From: an uncultured Flavobacteriaceae bacterium
GTDB taxonomy: Bacteria > Bacteroidota > Bacteroidia > Flavobacteriales > Flavobacteriaceae
DNA length: 62,856 nucleotides
Reading direction: 5' to 3'
Assembly: GCA_947497245.1 (NCBI GenBank)
Contig: CANMFO010000011.1
Location: forward strand, 1-62,856
Both the position numbers and the translations under genes were made by a program. Positions 51,189 to 59,945 of the stretch are shown in pieces (the stretch's first letter is position 1; each line of letters opens with the position of its first letter). The notes below the pieces were generated by a model. That model was given only the letters and a program-made list of their open reading frames with translations. It ran no database searches and had not been told where the DNA came from.

Positions 51189-54100
51189 ATGAAAAAACTT
51201 CTTATACGAACGAGAAGCATTCATCCAACGCTTCGTTTTGATTTGAAAATGAAACTAACCTCGCTATTTCTACTTGCCGCGTTGTGCACTATGAATGCGA
51301 ATAATACCTATTCACAAAAGAATAAGGCTACCATAAACTTGAAGAACACGGCCATCGAACGTTTTATCGATGAGATTGAAAAAAGTACCGATTTCCGATT
51401 CGTCTATAAGATCAAGGACGTGGACCTGGGCCGAAAAATTTCCATCTCGGCCACCGAGGAGACTATTGAAACCATTTTGAAGCGTGTATTCAATAGGGGA
51501 AAAACAACATTTTCAGTCTTGGAAAACCAAATTTATCTTACGAAAGCGGAACCCTCTGTCATTAGAGACCCGATAAAAAGGATAGATGAGGTATGGCAAT
51601 TCAGCGTTTCTGGAACGGTTGCGGATAGCGATGGAAATCCGTTGCCCGGAGCGAACATTGTAGAAAAAGGCACTACAAACGGTGTTACGGCCGATTTCGA
51701 TGGTAATTTTACCATTTCGGTCTCGGACGAAAACGCCACTTTGGTGGTCTCGTATCTGGGTTTTGCGACCCAGGAGGTAATCTTGGATGGCCAGACCACG
51801 ATTTCCATCTTTTTGAAAGAGAGTACGGCCGGCTTGGACGAAGTGGTGGTTACCGGTTATACCGGTCAGTCCAGAAGGTCCATTACCGGAGCTGTTGAGA
51901 CCATCAAAAATGAGGAATTGGCGAAGAACCCTGCTACGAACGTGGAACAGCAATTGCAGGGAAAGATCTCCGGATTGAATATTATTACTTCGGGCAATCC
52001 CAGTGGTGGGGCCCAGGTAAGAATTCGTGGATTGAGCAATTTTGGTAGTAGAAGTCCATTGTACATTATTGACGGAGCGCCTTCGGGAGGTGGATTGAGC
52101 GAGATAAATCCTGATGATATAGCAACGATATCTGTGCTGAAAGATGCTTCCGCCGCCTCAATTTACGGAGCTCGTGCCGCCAACGGAGTGGTTTTGATAA
52201 CCACTAAAAAGGGAAGGAAGGGGCAACAAACAAGGTTAACCTATAACAGTTACTTTGCGGTGGACACAGATCCAGGCAGGTTAGATGTGCTCAATGCCCG
52301 CCAATGGGGGGAAATGGAGTTTCAAGGACAGCGGGCATCCGTTCGGGGAACACCTGGAGAGGCTGACTTTGTACCCAGCCATCCATCCTATGGTACCGGT
52401 CAGAATCCGGTAATCCCGGAATTTTTGAACGGGGACCCCTCTTTGCCCTATGACCCCGACACCAACCGTCTGATGCGTTCTGCCGACACGGACTGGTACG
52501 ATGCTGTTACTCGTGCCGCATTTAGCCAAAGCCACAATTTGAGTATGCAGGGAGGGAGCGAGCAAGGTGTATATGGTGTGTCTTTTGGTTATTTGAACCG
52601 GGAAGGGACATTGATTGAGAACAGTTTTCAACGTTACAGCACGCGTTTGAACACCGAATTTTCATTTTTGAAAGATCACCTTCGAATAGGTGAGAACATT
52701 ACGGTGGCCTATTCCGAGAACAACGGGAATGGTGGCGTAGGTAGCTCTAGACAAAGATACCATCCCATGATCCCCAGAAGGGACGAAGGAGGAAACTTTG
52801 GAGGAACCTTAAACGGTATTTTGGGCCTGCAGACCAATGCCATCAATCCAGAAGCCAATCAGATCCGACGGGCGAATGCCATTGGTAGAAGGTGGCGCAT
52901 ATTTGGGAACGCTTTTGTTGAAGCAGATTTTATGACCGATCTTACATTCAGGTCTAGTATCGCCATCGACTATTCCCAGAATAACAATAGTACATTCAAT
53001 CCAGAGAACGTGGAAGGGGGCAATCCGGGCAACTCATTGAACGAATCTTCCAGTTTTGGTACCAGCCTTACGTGGACCAACACCCTAAATTATAAAAAGA
53101 ACTTTGGAAAACACAGCGTCGGTGTACTTGTGGGAACAGAGGCCATAGAATTGGTGAATAAGAACATAAATTTTTCTGGCACCAACTTCTTTACGGAAAA
53201 TCTGGATTTTGTTTCCATAAGCACTTCTGGCACCACGAACAGCCTGACCGGTAGTAGATCAGGGAGGAATCTGGCGTCGGTATTTGGAAAGCTGGACTAC
53301 GCTTTTAATGACAGGTACTTGATAAATGCTACGGTGCGCCGTGATGGTTCATCGGCTTTGGGCCCGAACAATCGCTTCGACGTGTTTCCGGCCGTTGGGG
53401 TAGGATGGATTATCTCCGATGAGAACTTCCTAACGGGCAATGCTACCATAAACCTTCTTAAAGTTCGAGCGGGATGGGGAGCTGTCGGTAACCAGAACAG
53501 CTTGGGGAATTTTAGTTTTATATCCAATTTCTCGCAAGATCCCGCTTTTACCTCCACAGGCTATGATATAACAGCGACCAACAGCGGAGATCCGGCCAAT
53601 GGTATTGCCTTATTGAGCAGGGGAAATCCCGATTTGGTCTGGGAGAGTTCGGAAACCCTCAATATTGGCCTCGACTTTGCACTATTTGACTATAAAGTTT
53701 CCGGATCGGTAGAATGGTATGACAGAAGGACCAAAGATCTGTTGTTGCAGCCACCGGTACCCATCAGTGCGGGAGCAGCTTCGGCACCTTTCGTGAATTT
53801 GGGTGAAATTCAAAATAAAGGGTTGGATGTAAGTCTGTCCTATAATGGCAAAGTGGGTGCCGTGGATTTAGGGATCATAGGAATTGTATCTGCCTACAAA
53901 AACGAGGTGTTGGATATAGACGGAAATCCGGATTCTTTTTTTCAAGGACCTGGGGGCAATCCCAATATTATAGCGGCGAGAACAGCCGTGGGTAGGGAAA
54001 TCGGCGCTTTTTACGGGCGTATCGTTGATGGTGTAATACAAGAAGGGCCGGATGCCGGTAATTTTAATTTCCGTGATTTGGACAATAGCGGCACCATAGA

Positions 54101-54626
54101 TTTTGAAGATCAAGACTTTATCGGTAGCCCGCATCCAGATTTTACGTATAGTCTGAATCTTACGGCGAGCTACAAAAATTTTGACTTCACTGCTTTTTTT
54201 AGGGGATCCCAGGGGAACGAAATATGGCACTATAGTAAATTGTTCACGGACTTCCAGTTCAGATCAGGTGTGAATCGCAGTACAAGGGTGTTGGACGCTT
54301 GGAGACCGGATAATCCCACCAATACATTGGCGGAGTTCAATTTGAATACGGCCAATGACAATTTACAGGCGTCCACTTATTATGTGGAAGATGGCTCCTA
54401 TCTTAGATTACAAACACTGCAACTTGGATATACCTTTCCGGACCTGGGCCTAGGTATTGCAAATTTCAGAATCTATCTACAAGGTCAAAATGTATTCACC
54501 ATGACCAACTACAGCGGCATTGATCCTGAAGTTGGGGAGAATGGCGGCCTGGAATTGGGCGTGGACAGGGGAGGTACGTATACGGTGCCCCGTTCCTTTT
54601 TATTCGGCCTTAATGTATCACTTTAA
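51189..54626 (+). CDS. SusC/RagA-type TonB-linked outer-membrane protein with STN domain
   Basis: A 1145-residue receptor; start 51189 is preferred since the next residues form a charged start and signal segment (about 20-43, LTSLFLLAALC), while 51150 adds 13 residues. An STN domain (about 50-120) marks it as a signalling receptor for the FecR/sigma pair. It is followed by a carboxypeptidase-D-regulatory-like domain (about 140-220, SGTVADSDGNPLPGAN), the plug (about 225-345, YIIDGAPSGG and ASAASIYGARAANGVVLITTKKG), and a beta barrel that ends in FGLNVSL. It imports oligosaccharide or peptide ligand delivered by the SusD protein encoded 22 bases downstream. Confidence 0.93.
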   Translation: MKKLLIRTRSIHPTLRFDLKMKLTSLFLLAALCTMNANNTYSQKNKATINLKNTAIERFIDEIEKSTDFRFVYKIKDVDLGRKISISATEETIETILKRVFNRGKTTFSVLENQIYLTKAEPSVIRDPIKRIDEVWQFSVSGTVADSDGNPLPGANIVEKGTTNGVTADFDGNFTISVSDENATLVVSYLGFATQEVILDGQTTISIFLKESTAGLDEVVVTGYTGQSRRSITGAVETIKNEELAKNPATNVEQQLQGKISGLNIITSGNPSGGAQVRIRGLSNFGSRSPLYIIDGAPSGGGLSEINPDDIATISVLKDASAASIYGARAANGVVLITTKKGRKGQQTRLTYNSYFAVDTDPGRLDVLNARQWGEMEFQGQRASVRGTPGEADFVPSHPSYGTGQNPVIPEFLNGDPSLPYDPDTNRLMRSADTDWYDAVTRAAFSQSHNLSMQGGSEQGVYGVSFGYLNREGTLIENSFQRYSTRLNTEFSFLKDHLRIGENITVAYSENNGNGGVGSSRQRYHPMIPRRDEGGNFGGTLNGILGLQTNAINPEANQIRRANAIGRRWRIFGNAFVEADFMTDLTFRSSIAIDYSQNNNSTFNPENVEGGNPGNSLNESSSFGTSLTWTNTLNYKKNFGKHSVGVLVGTEAIELVNKNINFSGTNFFTENLDFVSISTSGTTNSLTGSRSGRNLASVFGKLDYAFNDRYLINATVRRDGSSALGPNNRFDVFPAVGVGWIISDENFLTGNATINLLKVRAGWGAVGNQNSLGNFSFISNFSQDPAFTSTGYDITATNSGDPANGIALLSRGNPDLVWESSETLNIGLDFALFDYKVSGSVEWYDRRTKDLLLQPPVPISAGAASAPFVNLGEIQNKGLDVSLSYNGKVGAVDLGIIGIVSAYKNEVLDIDGNPDSFFQGPGGNPNIIAARTAVGREIGAFYGRIVDGVIQEGPDAGNFNFRDLDNSGTIDFEDQDFIGSPHPDFTYSLNLTASYKNFDFTAFFRGSQGNEIWHYSKLFTDFQFRSGVNRSTRVLDAWRPDNPTNTLAEFNLNTANDNLQASTYYVEDGSYLRLQTLQLGYTFPDLGLGIANFRIYLQGQNVFTMTNYSGIDPEVGENGGLELGVDRGGTYTVPRSFLFGLNVSL

Positions 54627-54648
54627 TTGTATTAAAATTTTAGAAGAA

Positions 54649-56355
54649 ATGAGAAAACGAAATAACATACTCAAAAAGCTTATTCCGATGATTGTGGCCT
54701 GTACCTTCATATGGGGCTGTTCAGAGGACTATGTGGATGTCAGCCCTACTGGTACTTTGAGCCCTAATATATTGGCTACGGTAGATGGACTTGATGCCCT
54801 GTTATTGGCTGCGTATGCTGGTTTGGACGGCCATACCGGAGGGGTGACCAATTTGGGATGGCAGAACGACCATACAAATTGGTTGTACGGCGAAATCGCC
54901 TCGGATAATGCCTTAAAAGGGACTTCAATAGGCGATCAACCCGATATGAACCTGATAGAACAGGGCCAGATGTCCCCGGCAAGTCCATATATGGATGCTT
55001 TATGGGGTTCAATCTATGAAGGGGTCGCACGTGCCAATTCCGTACTTCAAATATTGTCCACCTCGGAAGATCTGAGCGATACCGATCAGAAAAGAATAGA
55101 GGGAGAGGCTCGTTTTTTGAGGGCACATTACCATCACTATGGAAGAAGGTACTTTGATCGATTGCCCTTTATTGATGAAACGGTAACTGATTTCAGGGTG
55201 CCCAATGACCGGGATATCTTTTCAGATATTGAGGCAGACTACCGATTCGCCATTGAGAATCTTCCACTTGATCCCTTGGAGGTAGGACGGACACATCGTT
55301 CCGCAGCACAGGCATCATTGGCTAAACTGTACATGGATGTAAGCGATTTCTCAAGTGCCAAGCCCTTGTTGGACGCAATTATCAGTAGCGGTAGGTATAA
55401 ACTGTTTGCGAATTACAATGACAATTTTGTAATGGATAACGAGCAGACCATTTCGGATACCGAATTTATATTCCAGATACAGTCCCTTAGCCGCCAAGGT
55501 GAACTAAATGGCAGGTTGGTGAATGGTATCGCCCAATTGCATGGATGCTGCGGTTTTCTGCAGCCCTCCCAAAACTTGGTGAATGCACATAAGACCGATG
55601 CAAACGGACTGCCCCTATTGGATACGTATAACAATGTGGACCTGGCAAACGATCAGGGAATAGAGACCACGGAGCCCTTTACATTGCCTACCGACAACCT
55701 GGATCCCCGATTGGACTACACGGTGGCCAGAAGGGGCATACCCTTTCTTGACTTCGATATCGGTTTGATACCGGGGGATGCCAATTTATTTCCAGGAAAG
55801 GATTATGTGGTGGATCAATTCACGTATGGTCCCTACAGGGCCAAAAAGTTTCTGCCCACCAAAGTAGAGGTCGATGCCGGTGCCTTTTTGGGAACGTCCA
55901 GCATAAACTACAGCATACATCGATATGCCGACATTCTTTTGTTAAGGGCCGAAGTGGCCGTGGAGGAAAATGACCTGGGAACCGCATTGGATTTGGTGAA
56001 TAGGATACGCAACCGGGCAAAAAACAGTGAAGTAATCCGCTTTGCGGATGGTAGCCCTGCGGCCAACTACAGTATTGAACCGTATACAGTTTTTCCAGAT
56101 CAGACCTTTGCCCGAAAGGCCGTACGTTTTGAAAGACGTTTGGAATTGGCCCTCGAGGGGTTTCGATGGTATGATCTGGTGCGTTGGGGTATCGCCGAAG
56201 AAACGATTTTGGAGTATTTCAACACCGAGGATCGACCTTTGCTTACTTCCCTGGGAACCTATACATCCGATTATATGCCGATACCCTCCAATCAGATAGA
56301 CATTACAAGAGATGATGATGGCAATCCCACCTTGACCCAAAACCCCGGATATTGA
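54649..56355 (+). CDS. SusD/RagB-type lipoprotein
   Basis: A 568-residue lipoprotein. ATG 54649 directly precedes the signal (lipobox ending IWGC, residue about 24), whereas longer in-frame starts lie inside the susC gene. The N-terminal SusD helices begin DYVDVSPTGTLSPN, and the TPR-like region includes GEARFLRAHYHHYGRRYFDRLPF. The C-terminal RagB-type end has YSIHRYADILLLRAEVAVE, LVNRIRNRA and RLELALEGFRWYDLVRWG. It binds ligand at the cell surface over the SusC lid. No CAZyme follows, so the ligand type is unclear. Confidence 0.93.
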   Translation: MRKRNNILKKLIPMIVACTFIWGCSEDYVDVSPTGTLSPNILATVDGLDALLLAAYAGLDGHTGGVTNLGWQNDHTNWLYGEIASDNALKGTSIGDQPDMNLIEQGQMSPASPYMDALWGSIYEGVARANSVLQILSTSEDLSDTDQKRIEGEARFLRAHYHHYGRRYFDRLPFIDETVTDFRVPNDRDIFSDIEADYRFAIENLPLDPLEVGRTHRSAAQASLAKLYMDVSDFSSAKPLLDAIISSGRYKLFANYNDNFVMDNEQTISDTEFIFQIQSLSRQGELNGRLVNGIAQLHGCCGFLQPSQNLVNAHKTDANGLPLLDTYNNVDLANDQGIETTEPFTLPTDNLDPRLDYTVARRGIPFLDFDIGLIPGDANLFPGKDYVVDQFTYGPYRAKKFLPTKVEVDAGAFLGTSSINYSIHRYADILLLRAEVAVEENDLGTALDLVNRIRNRAKNSEVIRFADGSPAANYSIEPYTVFPDQTFARKAVRFERRLELALEGFRWYDLVRWGIAEETILEYFNTEDRPLLTSLGTYTSDYMPIPSNQIDITRDDDGNPTLTQNPGY

Positions 56356-56406
56356 GTGGGGTGCATAAATGATTAGTACGATTGTTAGTTTGAGTTAGTT
56401 TTTTCA

Positions 56407-56439
56407 GGAGGGGCAGTGGGGTTGTTTCCACTGCCCTCT
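56407..56439 (+). other. Strong hairpin after the SusD gene
   Basis: GAGGGGCAGTGG near 56408-56419 pairs with CCACTGCCCTC at 56428-56438 (11 bp with one bulge). It starts about 50 bases after the susD stop. There is no T tract on either side, so it resembles an RNA-stability or processing element more than an intrinsic terminator. It could lower expression of the two VCBS genes relative to susCD. Confidence 0.5.
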
Positions 56440-56599
56440 TGAATAAAAAAAACGATTTGTACAACATTCTTTTTTTAAGGGATACTTTGTTTTTGCCATG
56501 GGCGGACAACAATTGTCTGATCGGGGCCAACCAAAATTCCGAACCATGTCCGCAACCGGTGGGGTGAAATGAAATTTAAACATCAAGAAGTAGAAATAT

Positions 56600-59500
56600 A
56601 TGCTAGCGAAAAAGCATTTGGACCTAATTATATCAACAGCTTTCGGGATGTTGATCTTTACCGGATGTGCCAGAAAGGACATCAAATTGTTTGCTCTGAA
56701 ATCTCCTTCGGAGACCGGGTTGTTGTTTCAAAATATCTTGGATGACAAGGCGGATTTCAATATTTTAAATTATGTCAACTATTACAACGGGGGCGGAGTG
56801 GGCATTGGAGACTTTGATAACGATGGTCTTCAAGATATTTTTTTTACGTCCAATTTGGAGGATAACAAATTATACTTGAACAAGGGAAACCTGAATTTTG
56901 AGGACATCACCCAAGAGGCAATGGTACAAGGTACCGCTGATTGGACTACAGGCGTCAGTGTGGCCGATGTGAACGGGGACGGTTGGTTGGATATTTATGT
57001 GTCAAGCTTGGGGGGAGGTTTCGAGGATAGAAAAAGTATCAATGAGCTGCTGATCAACAATGGGCCTTCAGATAGAACAGGTCGGATTACGTTTACCGAA
57101 TCCGCAAAAGAGTATGGGTTGGATGTTTCCGCCTATTCTACCCAGGCGGCATTTCTGGATTATGACAACGATGGAGATTTGGACATGTATTTGCTCAACC
57201 ACGCATTTCATTCCGTGGATTCTTATGCCCCAAGGGAAGTAATGCTCGCCCGGACCAATGCTGTTTTAGGCGATAAACTCTTTAGAAACGAACTTGACAA
57301 GGGCCTCCATAAATTTGTGGAAGTCACCGCTTCTTCGGGTATTTTAAGTACACCTATCGGTTTTGGCCTCGGTATTACCTGTTCCGATATCAATCGGGAC
57401 GGCTGGACCGATATTTATATATCCAATGATTTTCATGAGAACGATTACCTTCTCATCAATCAAAAAAATGGTACGTTTTCAGATGAACTGCCCCATTGGA
57501 TGGGCCATACCAGCAAGTATTCCATGGGGAACGACATAGCTGATTACAACAACGATGGGCTGGTAGATATCATAACTATGGATATGCTGCCCAACGACCC
57601 CGGCATACTGCAAAAATCCATGGCGGAGGACGATTACGATCTACGAAATACCATTTTGAAAAATGGTTATCACAGTCAATTGGCCAGAAACTGCCTTCAG
57701 TTGAACAGGGAGGGAAAATTTTCTGAGATTGCTCCCTTGGCCGGTGTTGAGGCGAGCGATTGGAGCTGGGCCCCACTCTTTGCGGATTTCGACAATGATG
57801 GTCTAAAAGATCTGTATATATCGAACGGGATATATCGAAGACCCAATGACCTTGACTATCTGGAGTATACCTCCGATAAAGTGGTCAAATCGGTTATGGG
57901 CCTGAAATTGGAGACTATCAGCCAAAAATTGATTGCGGCCATGCCTCAAAATCCCATCGCCAACTTGGGATATAAAAATTCCGGAAAGCTCAAATTTATG
58001 GACAACACGGACATTTGGGGCTTGAATATCCCCTCCCATTCCAATGGAGCCGCATATACAGATTTGGACAACGACGGGGATTTGGAATTGGTATTGAACA
58101 ATATTAACGCATACGCTTTTTTATTCAAGAACCAGACCAAAGAACGGTTTGCCGACAACAGCTCCTATTTGAAGATCCGTTTTAGGGGCAATACGGCCAA
58201 CACAACGGGCATCGGGGCAAAAGCGATTATTAAACATTTAGGGGAAACTTATTATCAGGAACAAACGCCCACAAGGGGGTTTATGTCTTCCATGGCCCAC
58301 GAGGTACATTTTGGACTGGGAAAACTGGAAAAAGTGGATTCTTTGGTAATCGTATGGCCGGGAGGAACCTTTCAGACATTGAACAATGTGCCGACGAACC
58401 AGAAAATTGAAGTAGACCAAAACAATGCATCGGGGGATTACTACACCAAGAAATCCGTCGTGGAAAAAAAGAAAATTTTTATTGAGGAAAAACCTATTGG
58501 AATAACCTACGAACACCTTGAAAATACATTCCACGATATCCATAGGGAATTCCTCATACCCAGAAAAGTATCTTCGGAAGGACCGGGTATTGCCGTGGGT
58601 GACGTAAACAACGATGGCTTTGACGATATCTTTTTTACCAATGCCCGCGATAAGGCTCCCGAAATGCTTTTGCAAAAGAGCGATGGAACGTTCAAATCCG
58701 TAAACAACGACCTCTTTGATGAAGAGGCATTATTTGAGGGGGTGGACGCTACTTTTTTTGATGCGGACAATGATGGGGATTTGGACCTTTTCGTTGTTTC
58801 CGCGGGCAATGAACATGGAGAAGGGGAGATTCTTTTGGAAGATCGTCTATACCTTAATGATGGTAAGGGCAATTTTGAAAAGACCAAAGGCTCCATACCC
58901 CCATCCTTTTATAATTCCGCATGCGCAAAGCCCCAAGATTATGATAAGGACGGGGATATGGACATTTTCGTCGGTGGCAGGGTAGTGGCGGGCAAGTATG
59001 GGCTGTCCCCTAAAAGCAGATTGTTAAAAAATGACGGTAAGGGAAAGTTTACTGAAGTTATGGTCTCCGATGAATTTTCAAAGATGGGAATGGTCACCGA
59101 TGCGGTTTGGGCGGATATCAATGCCGATGGCTGGCACGATTTGGTTGTAGTGGGGGAGTGGATGCCGATAACCATTTATCTTAATAATATGGGAGAACTG
59201 GCTCCATTATCTACCCTGAAACATACGAATGGATGGTGGAACGGTATGATAGCCGATGATTTTGACAAAGATGGCGATATTGATTTGGTGGTCGGGAATC
59301 TGGGCCTGAATACAAAGTTGGATGCTTCCCGGGAGGAACCGGTACGGCTGTACATAAAGGATTTCGATTCCAACGGCAGCCTTGACCCTATTTTGTCATA
59401 TTATATGCTGGGCAAGGAATATCCATTTGCCACCAAAAGCGTCCTGAATGAGCAGCTGGTTTTTTTGAAAAAGCGGTACACAAGCTATACGGCTTATGCA

Positions 59501-59938
59501 GGGACTACCATGGACGAACTCCTAGAACCGGAACAGTTACAGGGTGCGACCATCAAAAAAACCGAAGAATTTAGGTCGATGTTTTTTGAAAACAAGGGAG
59601 ATGGTTCGTTCGCAGCCATACCCTTGCCCATAGAGGCGAATTTCGCACCCATTACGAGCTTGGTGGCAAGGGATCTTAATGAAGATGGATTGAAAGATTT
59701 GGTCATTGGGGGCAACTTTGACGGATTTATGCCTGGAATGGGTAGGCAGGATGCAAGCCATGGCCTTCTTCTTGTCAATAAGGGGAACAATGAATTCGAT
59801 CCCATTGATCACAAGACAAGCGGAATACGTATAGAGGGGCAAATAAGGGATATGGATTGGATAAATTTGGCGGATGGCACCATGGCCCTGATAGTTGCAA
59901 AAAACAATGGGCGGCCAACGCTCTTGAAAACGAGATAA
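56600..59938 (+). CDS. VCBS/FG-GAP repeat lipoprotein with ASPIC/UnbV domain
   Basis: A 1112-residue exported lipoprotein (signal about 1-22, lipobox ending FTGC). It is built of FG-GAP/VCBS propeller repeats with the calcium-binding form DxDxDGxxD, as in GDFDNDGLQDIFFTS, ADVNGDGWLDIYV and DYDNDGDLDMYL, in two groups (about 60-520 and 640-1080) around an ASPIC/UnbV domain (about 530-610, GIGAKAIIKHL and VIVWPGG). Such proteins are common beside SusCD pairs in marine Bacteroidota and are thought to bind glycan or proteins at the surface. No catalytic motif is recognised. It begins 245 bases after susD, separated by a hairpin. Confidence 0.85.
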   Translation: MLAKKHLDLIISTAFGMLIFTGCARKDIKLFALKSPSETGLLFQNILDDKADFNILNYVNYYNGGGVGIGDFDNDGLQDIFFTSNLEDNKLYLNKGNLNFEDITQEAMVQGTADWTTGVSVADVNGDGWLDIYVSSLGGGFEDRKSINELLINNGPSDRTGRITFTESAKEYGLDVSAYSTQAAFLDYDNDGDLDMYLLNHAFHSVDSYAPREVMLARTNAVLGDKLFRNELDKGLHKFVEVTASSGILSTPIGFGLGITCSDINRDGWTDIYISNDFHENDYLLINQKNGTFSDELPHWMGHTSKYSMGNDIADYNNDGLVDIITMDMLPNDPGILQKSMAEDDYDLRNTILKNGYHSQLARNCLQLNREGKFSEIAPLAGVEASDWSWAPLFADFDNDGLKDLYISNGIYRRPNDLDYLEYTSDKVVKSVMGLKLETISQKLIAAMPQNPIANLGYKNSGKLKFMDNTDIWGLNIPSHSNGAAYTDLDNDGDLELVLNNINAYAFLFKNQTKERFADNSSYLKIRFRGNTANTTGIGAKAIIKHLGETYYQEQTPTRGFMSSMAHEVHFGLGKLEKVDSLVIVWPGGTFQTLNNVPTNQKIEVDQNNASGDYYTKKSVVEKKKIFIEEKPIGITYEHLENTFHDIHREFLIPRKVSSEGPGIAVGDVNNDGFDDIFFTNARDKAPEMLLQKSDGTFKSVNNDLFDEEALFEGVDATFFDADNDGDLDLFVVSAGNEHGEGEILLEDRLYLNDGKGNFEKTKGSIPPSFYNSACAKPQDYDKDGDMDIFVGGRVVAGKYGLSPKSRLLKNDGKGKFTEVMVSDEFSKMGMVTDAVWADINADGWHDLVVVGEWMPITIYLNNMGELAPLSTLKHTNGWWNGMIADDFDKDGDIDLVVGNLGLNTKLDASREEPVRLYIKDFDSNGSLDPILSYYMLGKEYPFATKSVLNEQLVFLKKRYTSYTAYAGTTMDELLEPEQLQGATIKKTEEFRSMFFENKGDGSFAAIPLPIEANFAPITSLVARDLNEDGLKDLVIGGNFDGFMPGMGRQDASHGLLLVNKGNNEFDPIDHKTSGIRIEGQIRDMDWINLADGTMALIVAKNNGRPTLLKTR

Positions 59939-59945
59939 GAACAAA

